Positions 49,589 through 58,565 of a stretch of 64,000 nt of DNA are shown piece after piece. The notes beneath the pieces were generated by a model. That model was not told the DNA's origin. It worked only from the letters and a program-made list of their open reading frames with translations, and ran no database searches. Source of the DNA: SZUA-309 sp965215995 (lineage in GTDB: Bacteria; Pseudomonadota; Gammaproteobacteria; Pseudomonadales; Azotimanducaceae); contig OZ244128.1 of the NCBI GenBank assembly GCA_965215995.1, positions 3,596,001 through 3,660,000 on the forward strand. Reading direction: 5' to 3'. A program made the position numbers and the translations under genes. Numbering within the stretch: the stretch's first letter is position 1; the number at the start of each line of letters is the position of its first letter.

Positions 49589-50365
49589 ATGGAACCGGAC
49601 GCCAGTCAAACGGACGTCCTGACCGTGGCTACCGCCGTGCTGGTCTTGGTGGTGGGGTTTGTGGTTGCCCGGTTGGCCGAGCGCTGGACAGGCCGAGGGC
49701 TCGATGCATTGGACAAGTGGATGTCCAGGCGTTCCACGGCGGAGTCAGCGCCGGTCTCACCGGCGACGTTCGGCATGATTGTCGGCGCAGTGTTCTGGTT
49801 GGTTATCGTCGCTGCAGTATTCACCGCCCTGCGGGTGCTCGGCATCGGAGAGTTCGGCAACCTCTTCGATGGGATTGCCGCGTTCGTGCCGCGGTTGCTG
49901 ATTGCAGTCGTCATCATAGTCGCCGGTCACCTGCTGGGGCTGTTGGCGCGCGGACTGCTGCCCACACTGGGCGATGTAATCCAACCGGATACCATAGTGC
50001 CCAAGATGGCGCATCTGGGCATTGTGCTGCTGGCCATGCTGATGGCGATCCAACAGCTGGGCATAGACGTCAGCTTCATCACCCAACTCGTCCTGCTGCT
50101 GCTGCTCGTTACCTTAGGCGGGATGTCCCTGGCATTCGCGCTTGGCGCCAGAACCTATGTTGCGAATCTCATTGCCCGCTCGGATCTGAGCCGGTTCGCG
50201 GTCGGAGACCGGATCCGGATCGATGGCATCGAAGGCGTCATTGTGGATATCCATGGCACCGGTCTGGAGCTGGCGACCGACTCCGGCACCGTGACAATTC
50301 CTGCGGCACGGTTTTCCGAGGTGCCGGTGCTGAGATATGCAGAGGAGAGAGATGACGACAGATGA
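49589..50365 (+). CDS. small MscS-like mechanosensitive channel
   Basis: Membrane protein of 258 residues with four hydrophobic segments (10-28, 60-82, 97-120, 135-165 approx.) followed by a short MscS-type beta domain: ARTYVANLIARSDLSRFAVGDRIRIDGIEGVIVDIHGTGLELATDSG. It resembles the conserved TM-helix/MscS family but lacks the large C-terminal cytoplasmic domain. SD AGGAGG. Its end overlaps the next gene by 14 bases, linking it to the MgtE-like pair. Confidence 0.8.
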   Translation: MEPDASQTDVLTVATAVLVLVVGFVVARLAERWTGRGLDALDKWMSRRSTAESAPVSPATFGMIVGAVFWLVIVAAVFTALRVLGIGEFGNLFDGIAAFVPRLLIAVVIIVAGHLLGLLARGLLPTLGDVIQPDTIVPKMAHLGIVLLAMLMAIQQLGIDVSFITQLVLLLLLVTLGGMSLAFALGARTYVANLIARSDLSRFAVGDRIRIDGIEGVIVDIHGTGLELATDSGTVTIPAARFSEVPVLRYAEERDDDR

Positions 50366-51161
50366 TGTCCTGACTAGGGATTTTGCCGAGCAGTTCCCCG
50401 CCGAATTCGCAGCGACCCTGAGTGCCGGGACGACGGAAGAGGCGCTGGAGGTGCTCGACAGCTTGCCGGAAAGGCTCGTTATTCCGGTTGCGGCCAGGTT
50501 GTCCCAGAGGCTTTTCATGGAAGTATCCGCGTTAGACCCGAACCGGTTGCGAGGCTGGCTGGTGGCGGCAGAAATCGATCATGCGCTGATGTTTGTCGGG
50601 CGCTTGCGGCAGCACCAGGCGGTCGCGCTGATCCAAGGTGTTGAAGACCCGAAGCTGAACCGCCGGCTCATGCAGGTGGTCCGCTATCCGGACCACTGTG
50701 TTGGTGCCGTCATGGGGTCAAAGCTGGTGCAGATCGACGGCAGCTTACCGCTCGCCCAACTGCTTCAGGATCTGCGCGGTACTCGAGCCGTTGGCGATCC
50801 TGCGGTAGTTGTGCTCGATGAACGAGGGCGCTACATCGGCAAACTGGATCCGTGGAAAGCACTGCTTCGGGCCGCGGCCGGCGATCGAGTGGGCGAGTAC
50901 GTGCAGAGGGTTGAGCCGCTGCTGCCGGAGATGACCATTGTCAGTGCCCGGCAGGTGCCACAATGGGAGATGCACAGCTGGCTGCCGGTGGCCGATCAGA
51001 ACGGCCGTGTCCTGGGTTCGGTCAGCCGGTCGGCGTTGGTTCAGGCGGATGCAGCTCCGGAGGACCTGCTCATCACAGGCGTTGCTGATGCCGGTGGCAT
51101 GATGGTTCACGTCTTTGCCGAGCTGCTGGAACGCCTGCTCGTGCGGAGGTCATCACCATGA
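50352..51161 (+). CDS. soluble MgtE N-domain/CBS-like protein
   Basis: Protein of 269 residues without membrane segments. It resembles the cytoplasmic part of an MgtE transporter: helical superhelix-like region (LDSLPERLVIPVAARLSQRLFMEVSALDP, then LMFVGRLRQHQAVALIQGV) followed by CBS-like segments (LVQIDGSLPLAQLLQDLRG, VVVLDERGRYIGKLD). ATG at 50352 with GAGGAGAG. ATGA overlap with the true MgtE gene, so it probably forms a complex with, or regulates, that transporter. Confidence 0.7.
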   Translation: MTTDDVLTRDFAEQFPAEFAATLSAGTTEEALEVLDSLPERLVIPVAARLSQRLFMEVSALDPNRLRGWLVAAEIDHALMFVGRLRQHQAVALIQGVEDPKLNRRLMQVVRYPDHCVGAVMGSKLVQIDGSLPLAQLLQDLRGTRAVGDPAVVVLDERGRYIGKLDPWKALLRAAAGDRVGEYVQRVEPLLPEMTIVSARQVPQWEMHSWLPVADQNGRVLGSVSRSALVQADAAPEDLLITGVADAGGMMVHVFAELLERLLVRRSSP

Positions 51162-52450
51162 GCATGGTTGCCAGCCTGCTGGATGCCTATCTGGAGCAGC
51201 AGCCCAGGGCTGCGGCGAGGTCGCTCGAGGCGCTCGGTGATGATCAGGTTCAATCGGTGCTGTCCGGTGTGGATGCAGAAAAGCTGACCGCGGCGCTGGA
51301 GCTGATGGCAATCGGTGGGGCCCAGCTTCTGTTCCGCAGCCTCGGCAGCGACGAGCGCACAGCGGTGCTGACAGTCGCCTCGCCGCGTCTGGCGCTACTG
51401 CTGCTCAACGGTCTATCTGAAAAGGACCGGGAGGCAGTGCTGGAGACGTTGCCGGCCGGACTCCGCGACGATCTCGAGAGGCTCTGGCATTTCGAAGAGG
51501 ATTCGGCCGGTCGTCTGATGGACCGGCCCCTGGACTCGATCAGGGCGGACATGACCGTGGCGGAGACGCTGGAGGTTCTCAGGCGTTCAGACCTCAAACG
51601 ATTGCGTTCCTTTTACGTTGTCGACGAGGACAATCGGCTCGCTGGAAGAGTGGATATGCAGGCGGTTGCGCTTGCGCAGCCCGACGACCTCATGGGGGAG
51701 ATGCTGGTTCCGGTGGAAGCTGCCCTGCCTCTGACAGCAAGTCGCGAAGAGGTGGTGGCGCAGCTGGATAAGTACCGGGTGGATTCAGTGCCCGTGGTCG
51801 ACCGGGAAGATCGGCTGGTCGGGGTGGTTCGCTACCAGCGTCTGTTCGAGGCTATCGAGTCGGTGGCGATGGCGGACCTGCAACGCATGGTGGGTGTAAG
51901 CGCGGATGAGCGGGCTCTGTCGACCGCCTTCTACGCGGTGCGGCGCCGATTGCCCTGGTTACACATCAACCTGATCACAGCGTTTCTGGCAGCGGCTGTC
52001 GTTGGTCTGTTCGAAAACCTGATTGCCCAGTTCACGGCGTTGGCCGTGCTCCTGCCTGTGGTGGCTGGCCAGTCCGGCAATGCCGGTTCTCAGGCTCTAG
52101 CGGTGACCATCCGTGGGTTGGCTCTGCGGGAGATCGGCACCCGGGAGTGGCGCCGCGTGCTGCGCAAGGAAGTGCAGGTAGGCGTGGTCGACGGTTTGGC
52201 CCTTGCGGTCACCTGCGGACTCGGCGTCTTCGTCTGGAGTCAGTCAGTTGGCCTGGCGGTCGTCATCGGCGTGGCGATGATTCTCTCCATGGTCGCCGCC
52301 GGCATCTCCGGTGCTCTGGTGCCGATGATACTGACCCGGCTCGGCCAGGACCCGGCAACTGCCTCGTCCATCATTCTCACGACTGTCACGGATGTGGCGG
52401 GGTTCTTCTCCTTTCTCGGCACCGCCACCCTGCTTTCCTTCATGTTGTAG
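51158..52450 (+). CDS. mgtE: magnesium transporter MgtE
   Basis: MgtE of 430 residues: N-terminal superhelical domain (LEALGDDQVQSVLSGVD and on), two CBS domains (about 130-250, with DSVPVVDREDRLVGVVRY), then five membrane helices with the MgtE signature VVAGQSGNAGSQALAVTIRGLAL. Mg2+-gated Mg2+ channel/transporter of the inner membrane. ATGA overlap with the MgtE-like soluble protein. Its 3' end overlaps the convergent DAACS symporter gene by 11 bases. Confidence 0.93.
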   Translation: MSMVASLLDAYLEQQPRAAARSLEALGDDQVQSVLSGVDAEKLTAALELMAIGGAQLLFRSLGSDERTAVLTVASPRLALLLLNGLSEKDREAVLETLPAGLRDDLERLWHFEEDSAGRLMDRPLDSIRADMTVAETLEVLRRSDLKRLRSFYVVDEDNRLAGRVDMQAVALAQPDDLMGEMLVPVEAALPLTASREEVVAQLDKYRVDSVPVVDREDRLVGVVRYQRLFEAIESVAMADLQRMVGVSADERALSTAFYAVRRRLPWLHINLITAFLAAAVVGLFENLIAQFTALAVLLPVVAGQSGNAGSQALAVTIRGLALREIGTREWRRVLRKEVQVGVVDGLALAVTCGLGVFVWSQSVGLAVVIGVAMILSMVAAGISGALVPMILTRLGQDPATASSIILTTVTDVAGFFSFLGTATLLSFML

Positions 52451-53810
52451 TCATCTCCGAAAGGGGCTGATCGGTACCCCCTGTTACCCAGCGGTCCATG
52501 AGTTTTGCGGCGACCACATCCCCTGCCACGTTTACCGAGGTTCGGCTCATGTCCAGTATCCGGTCCACGCCCATGATCAGTGCGATCCCCTCCGCCGGAA
52601 TGCCCACCGTGGCAAGCACCATGGACAGGATGACGATGCCAACGCCCGGTGTTCCGGGTGAACCGATGGCCGCTCCGACTGCCATAGCCACCACCAGCAA
52701 CATGCCTCCTAACCCGATATCCACGCCGTAGACCTGTGCCAGGAACATGGCGGCCACGCCCTGGTAGAGGGCCGTTCCGGTCATGTTGATGGTTGCCCCG
52801 AGTGGGATTACGAACTGGGCAATCGACGGGCGGACGTGCAGCGCTTCCTCCGCCGTTTTGATTGACAGTGGCATCACCGCGGCGGAGCTGGAGGTGGAGA
52901 AGGCAAGCAGCAGTAACTCGCGGGTGGCGCGGAGAAATCCCGCAGGGGACTGCCCCGTTGTGACGAGCAGACCGACCAGATAGAGAACCAGCATGATGAG
53001 CAGCCCAAGCAGTACGGTGCCCACGTAGAAAGCCATACTGATCAGTGCATCCAGCCCGATCTGGCTGGTCAGACGCGCCATCAAACCGAACACGGCAACC
53101 GGTGCCATCAGCATGGCCCATCGGACAACCGTCATGCAGACCTGTTGCAATGATCCGAGCAGGTCGAGCAGGGGTCGGGACTGTACCGGTGGCATGGAGA
53201 CCAGGGCGACCCCGACGATCATGGAGAACAGGACAACCTGCAGCATCTCGTTCTGCACCATCGAGCTCAGAGGGTTGCCGGGTAGCAACCCTACAAGTGC
53301 GGTGGGGAGATCGGCCATCCCCGGTATCACGGGCACGGCACTTGCTTCGGCGCTGGCGCTTGCCGCCGCTTCGATCGTTCCGGTCAACCCTGTCCCTGGT
53401 CCGAGGAGCGCAGCGACCCAAAGCCCCAACAACGCCGCGATAGCTGTGGTGACGATGAAGAAAGCAGTCACCGAGAGCCCCATCTGACGCAGCTGCTCCA
53501 GGTTCTCACTGGCAGCCAGGCCGCGAATCACAGAGGCAACCACGAGAGGCACCACGATCATCTGAATGACCGCCAGGAAGAGCTGACCGGGCAGGGCCAG
53601 CCAGTTGCCGACAAGCACGCCGGTTCGTACTTCCACCAGACCGACACTTGGGCCCAGAAGCACCCCAACCAGCAATCCGGCGAACATGCCGATCAACACC
53701 TTCAACCAGAGCCGGCCTTCTACCAGGGAGGCCAGGTAGTGGCTCAGATGCTTGAGCGACCGAAGATTGAGCAGCTCGAGATAGCGCATGGGTTGTCGCT
53801 GTTCGGCCAC
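52440..53810 (-). CDS. sodium:dicarboxylate/glutamate symporter (DAACS family)
   Basis: Symporter of 456 residues with eight or so membrane helices and the two re-entrant loops of the family. Signatures: the Ser-rich FSTSSSAAVMP, GATINMTGTALYQG in place of the usual NMDGT, GSPGTPGVGIVILSMVL, and the Asp/Arg helix GVDRILDMSRTSVNVAGD. The NMTGT variant is seen in some bacterial members and may change substrate or ion coupling. Uptake of acidic amino acids or dicarboxylates is likely. A 393-residue frame partly coinciding with it is a shadow. Confidence 0.92.
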   Translation of the reverse strand: MAEQRQPMRYLELLNLRSLKHLSHYLASLVEGRLWLKVLIGMFAGLLVGVLLGPSVGLVEVRTGVLVGNWLALPGQLFLAVIQMIVVPLVVASVIRGLAASENLEQLRQMGLSVTAFFIVTTAIAALLGLWVAALLGPGTGLTGTIEAAASASAEASAVPVIPGMADLPTALVGLLPGNPLSSMVQNEMLQVVLFSMIVGVALVSMPPVQSRPLLDLLGSLQQVCMTVVRWAMLMAPVAVFGLMARLTSQIGLDALISMAFYVGTVLLGLLIMLVLYLVGLLVTTGQSPAGFLRATRELLLLAFSTSSSAAVMPLSIKTAEEALHVRPSIAQFVIPLGATINMTGTALYQGVAAMFLAQVYGVDIGLGGMLLVVAMAVGAAIGSPGTPGVGIVILSMVLATVGIPAEGIALIMGVDRILDMSRTSVNVAGDVVAAKLMDRWVTGGTDQPLSEMTTT

Positions 53811-54050
53811 TGATGGTTCCTCCGTTGAGAGAGGGTTATGAGAAGTTGCCGTGCTGACCCGGGCAACCAGGAAAACCCCCTAGGACACTAGTGAGGATCG
53901 TGAAGTCGATGGGCGCGGTTGATTGCTATGATCGGATGGTTTCGACTCAGAGCTGGAGACCGTGCTTGACGGAGCCGAGCAGCTGGCTGTTCAGCGGCGC
54001 TACCACTCCCGTGAACGCAGGTCACCTTAAGCTGAGCTTGTTGGATTAAG

Positions 54051-55067
54051 ATGTATATGCAGGAACTGCTTACATGGATAGGCATTGCGCTCTGTGTCAC
54101 TCAGAGCGCAATGTTCTCAGGGAGCAACCTGGCGTTCTATCGTCTGAGCCGATTGCGGCTCGAGGTGGAGTCCAAGCGGGACGCTCGAGCCAACCGGGTG
54201 CTGTTACTCAGGAAGGACTCCAACTTCCTTCTTGCGACCATCCTCTGGGGTAACGTGGCCACCAACGTACTGCTCTCGTTGCTGGCCAATTCAGTTCTAT
54301 TGGGCGTGCTGGCGTTTCTGTTTTCCACTGTCGTGATCACCTGGTTTGGCGAGATCATGCCGCAGGCCTACTTCTCTCGGCATCCGCTGAAGACGGCTGC
54401 GGCGCTGTCGCCGCTGATTCGTTTGTATCAGTTTCTGCTCTACCCCGTGGCCAGACCCACGGCCATATTCCTGGACTGGTGGTTGGGCAAGGAGGCCATC
54501 GAGTACTTCCACGAGCCTCTGTTGCGCGAGATCCTGAAGGCGCATGTGCGCTCTCCGGGAACCGAGGTGAGCGATGTGGAAGGCATCGGGGCGCTCAATT
54601 TCCTCAATATCGACGACCTCTCGACGATGCGGGAAGGAGAAGCATTGAGTGACGACAGCATCATCGAGATGCCGGTGGACCTTGATCTGCCTCGGTTTCC
54701 GAATGTGGAACCGCGGGCTGATGATCCTTTTCTTCTCCAGATCAATGCCGCTGCCAAGAAGTGGGTCGTTCTTGCAGACAGCGAACGGGAGCCGCATCTT
54801 GTGCTGAACGTGGACGACTTCACCCGCGCGGCCCTGTACCGCAACGCATCGCTCGATCCCTACGCACATTGTCATCGCCCGATCGTCGTCAGGGACAGCA
54901 CCACGACGCTGGGCGATGTGATCCGGGAGCTGAAAGCAGAATCCCGCGAGGGCGACAAGATCGATCATGATGTGGTGCTGATCTGGATAAACGAACCGAG
55001 GATCATCACCGGTACGGACATTCTCAACCGCCTGCTGACAGGAATTGGCGAGTCGGAGTACGTATAG
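54051..55067 (+). CDS. CNNM/DUF21-domain membrane protein with CBS-like tail
   Basis: Protein of 338 residues with the DUF21 (CNNM) transmembrane domain: ALCVTQSAMFSGSNLAFYRLSRLRL, LLRKDSNFLLATILWGNVATNVLLSLLANS and WFGEIMPQAYFSRHPLKTA. The second half is a degenerate CBS-pair region. Family members (CorB/CorC, CNNM) transport or regulate Mg2+ and Co2+. ATG at 54051 (an ATG at 54057 also possible) with only a weak SD. It directly abuts the Na/Pi cotransporter gene. Confidence 0.85.
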   Translation: MYMQELLTWIGIALCVTQSAMFSGSNLAFYRLSRLRLEVESKRDARANRVLLLRKDSNFLLATILWGNVATNVLLSLLANSVLLGVLAFLFSTVVITWFGEIMPQAYFSRHPLKTAAALSPLIRLYQFLLYPVARPTAIFLDWWLGKEAIEYFHEPLLREILKAHVRSPGTEVSDVEGIGALNFLNIDDLSTMREGEALSDDSIIEMPVDLDLPRFPNVEPRADDPFLLQINAAAKKWVVLADSEREPHLVLNVDDFTRAALYRNASLDPYAHCHRPIVVRDSTTTLGDVIRELKAESREGDKIDHDVVLIWINEPRIITGTDILNRLLTGIGESEYV

Positions 55068-56735
55068 ATGTTCATGGTTCTCGGTACGTTCATCGGCGGT
55101 CTGGGCTTCTTCCTGCTCGCGGTGTCCATGATCACCAACGGTCTGAAGCTGGCCGCAGGTGATGCCCTGCGCAGAATTCTCGCAAGCTCCACCGAGACCC
55201 GGCTGCGTGGCGTGGGTTCCGGGGTGCTCGTCACCGGTATCGTGCAGTCCTCCAGTGCGGTCACGGTCGCCACCATCGGCTTCGTGAATGCCGGGCTGTT
55301 GACGCTCAATCAGTCGCTGGGCGTGGTTTACGGCGCCAACATCGGCACCACGATGACCGGTTGGATCGTCGCTGCGGTGGGCTTCAGCTTCAAGGTGGAA
55401 GCGTTGGCGCTGCCTCTGATCGGCGTTGGCATGCTGGCTCGGATGTTGCGCCCGGGATCGAGGTTCGCGCCCCTGGGTGAGGCCCTGGCCGGGTTCGGCC
55501 TGTTCTTTATCGGCGTCGATCTGCTGCGGGACGCATTCGAAGGGTTCTCGCAGAGCGTGGATGTGGCCAGCTTCGCGCCGCAAGGGGGGCTCGGCGTGGT
55601 TCTGTATCTGGCGCTCGGCTTCCTCATGACCGTTGTCACGCAATCCTCCAGCGCGGCCATCGCCATCACCCTGACTGCAGCAACGGGCGGTGTGCTCGGC
55701 ATCAATGCGGCGGCGGCCATGGTGATTGGCGCCAACGTTGGCACCACCTCAACGGCGGCGTTCGCCGTGATCGGGGCTACGGCGAACGCACGGCGGGTAG
55801 CGGCCGTGCACGTGGTCTTCAACCTGCTCACAGGTGTGGTTGCGCTTGCTCTGTTGCCGGTTCTGATGCTGGTCGTGCGCTCAACGGGTGATCTGCTCGG
55901 CTTGCAGGACATACCCGCGGTCTCCCTGGCGCTCTTTCATACCGTGTTCAACGTGCTCGGCGTGCTGCTCATGTGGCCCATCACCAACCGGCTGGCAGAC
56001 TACCTGGCCGGTCGTTTCACGACCGATGAGGAACGGTTGTCCCGGCCCGCGTTTCTGGACAGGAACGTCATGGCCACACCGGCCCTGGCGATGGATGCGT
56101 TGAGCCTGGAGTTGAATCGGCTCGCGGAGAAGGTCCGCGATCTGGTTGAAAGCGCGGTGAGCGGAGGGGGTGGGGCCGCAGTGACCTCGCAAGCCCAGGG
56201 ATTACGGGCACTGATCGATTCTATCGAGCAGTTCGTCACCGAGCTGGAACTGGAGCAATTACCGGCATCTCACCGTGGCAACCTGCCCATCGCTTTGCGG
56301 GTGACAGGCTACCTGGAGGAGACCATCGGTCTGGTGGTTGATCTGGAGGCGCACAGCCCAGACATCCAGGCCTTAATGCTACCGCCCATCGGTGATTCCA
56401 TCGCTGCCTTTCAGGCACAAGTGGTGTCGCAGATTGCCCGTTCAGCCGAGGTTGGTGAGATTGGAATTGCGGAGCTCGAGTCCAGCTATGAAGATCTGCG
56501 CGGGCAGTGGCATGAGCTGAAGAGCACACTGCTGACCGCAGCTGCTGCCAGGAGCGTTCCAATCCAGCCGTTGAATTCCGCCACGGAGGGACTACGCAGC
56601 TACCTGAAAATGGCGGAGCAACTCACCAAGACCGGTGAGCGTCTTCATGTGCTTCATTTATCCGCCGAGGAGCCGGCCGCGCCGTCAGGCGTGGTAGGCT
56701 CGAATGCATCTGAACAGCAGGAGAGCAGGAATTGA
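55068..56735 (+). CDS. Na/Pi cotransporter family protein (NptA-like) with PhoU-like tail
   Basis: Protein of 555 residues starting right after the CNNM gene's stop. Two inverted Na/Pi repeats, each with the QSSSA motif: IVQSSSAVTVATIGF followed by GANIGTTMTGW, and VTQSSSAAIAITLTA followed by GANVGTTSTAAFA. Residues from about 350 are a helical PhoU-like cytoplasmic domain. Sodium-driven phosphate import or export. Overlaps the next gene by four bases. Confidence 0.92.
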   Translation: MFMVLGTFIGGLGFFLLAVSMITNGLKLAAGDALRRILASSTETRLRGVGSGVLVTGIVQSSSAVTVATIGFVNAGLLTLNQSLGVVYGANIGTTMTGWIVAAVGFSFKVEALALPLIGVGMLARMLRPGSRFAPLGEALAGFGLFFIGVDLLRDAFEGFSQSVDVASFAPQGGLGVVLYLALGFLMTVVTQSSSAAIAITLTAATGGVLGINAAAAMVIGANVGTTSTAAFAVIGATANARRVAAVHVVFNLLTGVVALALLPVLMLVVRSTGDLLGLQDIPAVSLALFHTVFNVLGVLLMWPITNRLADYLAGRFTTDEERLSRPAFLDRNVMATPALAMDALSLELNRLAEKVRDLVESAVSGGGGAAVTSQAQGLRALIDSIEQFVTELELEQLPASHRGNLPIALRVTGYLEETIGLVVDLEAHSPDIQALMLPPIGDSIAAFQAQVVSQIARSAEVGEIGIAELESSYEDLRGQWHELKSTLLTAAAARSVPIQPLNSATEGLRSYLKMAEQLTKTGERLHVLHLSAEEPAAPSGVVGSNASEQQESRN

Positions 56736-57313
56736 GCACGGAGTCGGTGAGGATCCTGGCGTTTGCCGGCAGCACTCGCAGTGAGTCGCTGAACAAGCGC
56801 CTGGTAGAAGCGGTGACAGCGCTGGTCGACCCGGCGAGCGCCGAGGTGGAGGTGATCGATCTCAGGGATTTCCCGCTGCCGCTGTATGACGGCGATCTGG
56901 AGGATGCCTCCGGTGTTCCGGACAACGGAATGAAGCTGAAGGAGAAGTTCCAGAGCGCTGATGCGCTGCTGATCTCGACACCGGAATACAATACGTCCTT
57001 GCCTGCGGTGTTGAAGAACGCCATCGACTGGATCAGTCGACCGGTGGAAGGTGTGCCCTGGCTCTCCGGGATATCCGGCCAGGTGCTCGGTGCGATGTCG
57101 GCCTCGCCTGGCTCCACCGGCGGCATGCAGGCACTCGCCCACCTCAGGCAGATGTTTTCGAATCTTGGCGCCTACGTGGTGCCCGGCTTTACCGCCTGTC
57201 CGAACGCGGCCGCTGCTTTCGATGATTCAGGCAAGTTCGTGAACGATGCGCAGGCGCAGCAATATGCCAGGTATGTGGATCAGGTCATTGCGCTGGCGAA
57301 GGCCAGGAAGTAG
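56732..57313 (+). CDS. NADPH-dependent FMN reductase
   Basis: Flavodoxin-fold reductase of 193 residues (ChrR/NQO-like). FMN loop AFAGSTRSESLNKRL near the N-terminus, STPEYNTSLPAVLKNAIDWISR in the middle, and MSASPGSTGG. The TTG start overlaps the previous stop and is supported by AGGAG. It reduces quinones, chromate or other flavin acceptors; the actual substrate is unknown. Confidence 0.92.
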   Translation: MSTESVRILAFAGSTRSESLNKRLVEAVTALVDPASAEVEVIDLRDFPLPLYDGDLEDASGVPDNGMKLKEKFQSADALLISTPEYNTSLPAVLKNAIDWISRPVEGVPWLSGISGQVLGAMSASPGSTGGMQALAHLRQMFSNLGAYVVPGFTACPNAAAAFDDSGKFVNDAQAQQYARYVDQVIALAKARK

Positions 57314-57343
57314 TTTTCCGGGCGACGATCGAAGGAGCCCGCA

Positions 57344-57829
57344 ATGTTGATTCGAAATGCTTTACCTGTTCTGTTGTTCGGTCTCTGGCTGGGTCTGCCG
57401 TGCGTGAGCCTCGCTGATCAACGTGCCGCGGCCATCCATCTGGATGTGCACAAGTCTCCAACCTGCGGTTGCTGCACGCTATGGATGGATCACATGGCGG
57501 AACATGGCTTCACCAGCACCGGTCACCATCCGGATAATCTGGGGATATTGAAAGGCGAGCTGGGCGTGCCGACCCGTTATGGCTCCTGTCACACGGGTGT
57601 GACCGATCAAGGGTATGTGTTCGAAGGTCACGTGCCTGCCCGCTACGTGGCGCAGTTTCTGGCCAACCCACCGGCTGATGCGATCGGTCTGACCGTACCT
57701 GCGATGCCCGTCGGCAGCCCGGGCATGGAATACAAGGACATGTTCAATCCCTACGACGTCCTGCTGCTGAAGAAGGATGGCGAGGTCGAGGTGTACGCCT
57801 CGGTGGAGTCTTACGAACAGCAGTTCTAG
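57344..57829 (+). CDS. DUF411 metal-binding-like protein, exported
   Basis: Protein of 161 residues with a signal peptide (LPVLLFGLWLGLPCVSLA) and the DUF411 core: VHKSPTCGCCTLWMDHM with a CxCC cluster, LGVPTRYGSCHTGV, and VPAMPVGSPGMEY. These proteins are periplasmic and linked to copper or other metal handling, on which direct evidence is thin. SD AAGGAG. Same strand as the FMN reductase with a 30-base gap. Confidence 0.88.
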   Translation: MLIRNALPVLLFGLWLGLPCVSLADQRAAAIHLDVHKSPTCGCCTLWMDHMAEHGFTSTGHHPDNLGILKGELGVPTRYGSCHTGVTDQGYVFEGHVPARYVAQFLANPPADAIGLTVPAMPVGSPGMEYKDMFNPYDVLLLKKDGEVEVYASVESYEQQF

Positions 57830-57861
57830 GCCCGGGTAGCCAGGTTCTCTGGGAATTATTT

Positions 57862-57879
57862 GCAAATAGGAATAATTGC
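57862..57879 (+). promoter_or_regulatory. Fur-like inverted repeat
   Basis: GCAAATAGGAATAATTGC, with GCAAAT and AATTGC as nearly inverted arms in an AT-rich patch (57851-57885), lies about 60 bases before the helix-hairpin-helix gene. It resembles a degenerate Fur box; the match is partial and needs testing. Confidence 0.3.
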
Positions 57880-57941
57880 CATTAACGTGCGGGTCGCGCC
57901 TGTATGGCGTGCATGACTAATCAGGAATTGGAGTTTCCCGG

Positions 57942-58556
57942 ATGCGTTATCTGATCCCGACCGCAGTGGCTGTCCTTCTTTCCGTGGCCGCTCAGGCAGA
58001 CAATCATGGCCTGGCCAACCCGAATCTCATCGAGGATACGGTGCTCACCTCGTTGCCGCACGTTGATCAGGCGCTGGCCGACGCAATTGTTGCCGGTCGA
58101 CCCTACCTGAACGCCCTGGCCCTGGATAATGTGGTGTCAGCGCAGCTTGATGAGACCCAGCGCGCCGAGCTGTACGGCAAGCTGTTTCGCCGGATCAACC
58201 TGAACACCGCGCCGGAGTCCGAGATCCTGCTGATCCCCGGCATGAACGGGAGGATGGCGCACGAGTTCGAGGAATACCGGCCATACACTTCGATGGACCA
58301 GTTCCGTCGAGAAATCGGCAAGTACGTGAGCGAGGAGGAAGTGGCGCGGCTCGAACAGTACGTGTTCATACCGGCCCATCTGAATGAAGGCACGGAGGAA
58401 GACTTCGAACGAATCCCCGGCATGACGCCGAAGATGGTTCACGAGTTCGAGGAGTATCAGCCCTACGAGAACATCGAAGAATTCCGCCGCGAGATAGGTA
58501 AGTACGTGGACGCGGACGAGGTGGCTCGGCTGGAAAGCTACGTCACGCTCGACTGA
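57942..58556 (+). CDS. exported protein with duplicated helix-hairpin-helix-like units
   Basis: Protein of 204 residues with a signal peptide (LIPTAVAVLLSVAAQA). The mature part has ComEA-type HHH segments: RINLNTAPESEILLIPGM and, later, EDFERIPGMTPKM. The two halves repeat a module, each with IPGM, MAHEFEEYRPY or MVHEFEEYQPY, then FRREIGKYV and EEVARLE or DEVARLE, showing an internal duplication of about 55 residues. HHH modules usually bind DNA; an exported double copy could bind extracellular DNA. Upstream of the MsrQ-like gene with nine bases between. Confidence 0.75.
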   Translation: MRYLIPTAVAVLLSVAAQADNHGLANPNLIEDTVLTSLPHVDQALADAIVAGRPYLNALALDNVVSAQLDETQRAELYGKLFRRINLNTAPESEILLIPGMNGRMAHEFEEYRPYTSMDQFRREIGKYVSEEEVARLEQYVFIPAHLNEGTEEDFERIPGMTPKMVHEFEEYQPYENIEEFRREIGKYVDADEVARLESYVTLD

Positions 58557-58565
58557 TCAGAGGCC

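Noticed and set aside
52240..53421. Frame of 393 codons on the minus strand offset within the DAACS gene
   Set aside because: Arg/His/Gly-rich shadow of the symporter.
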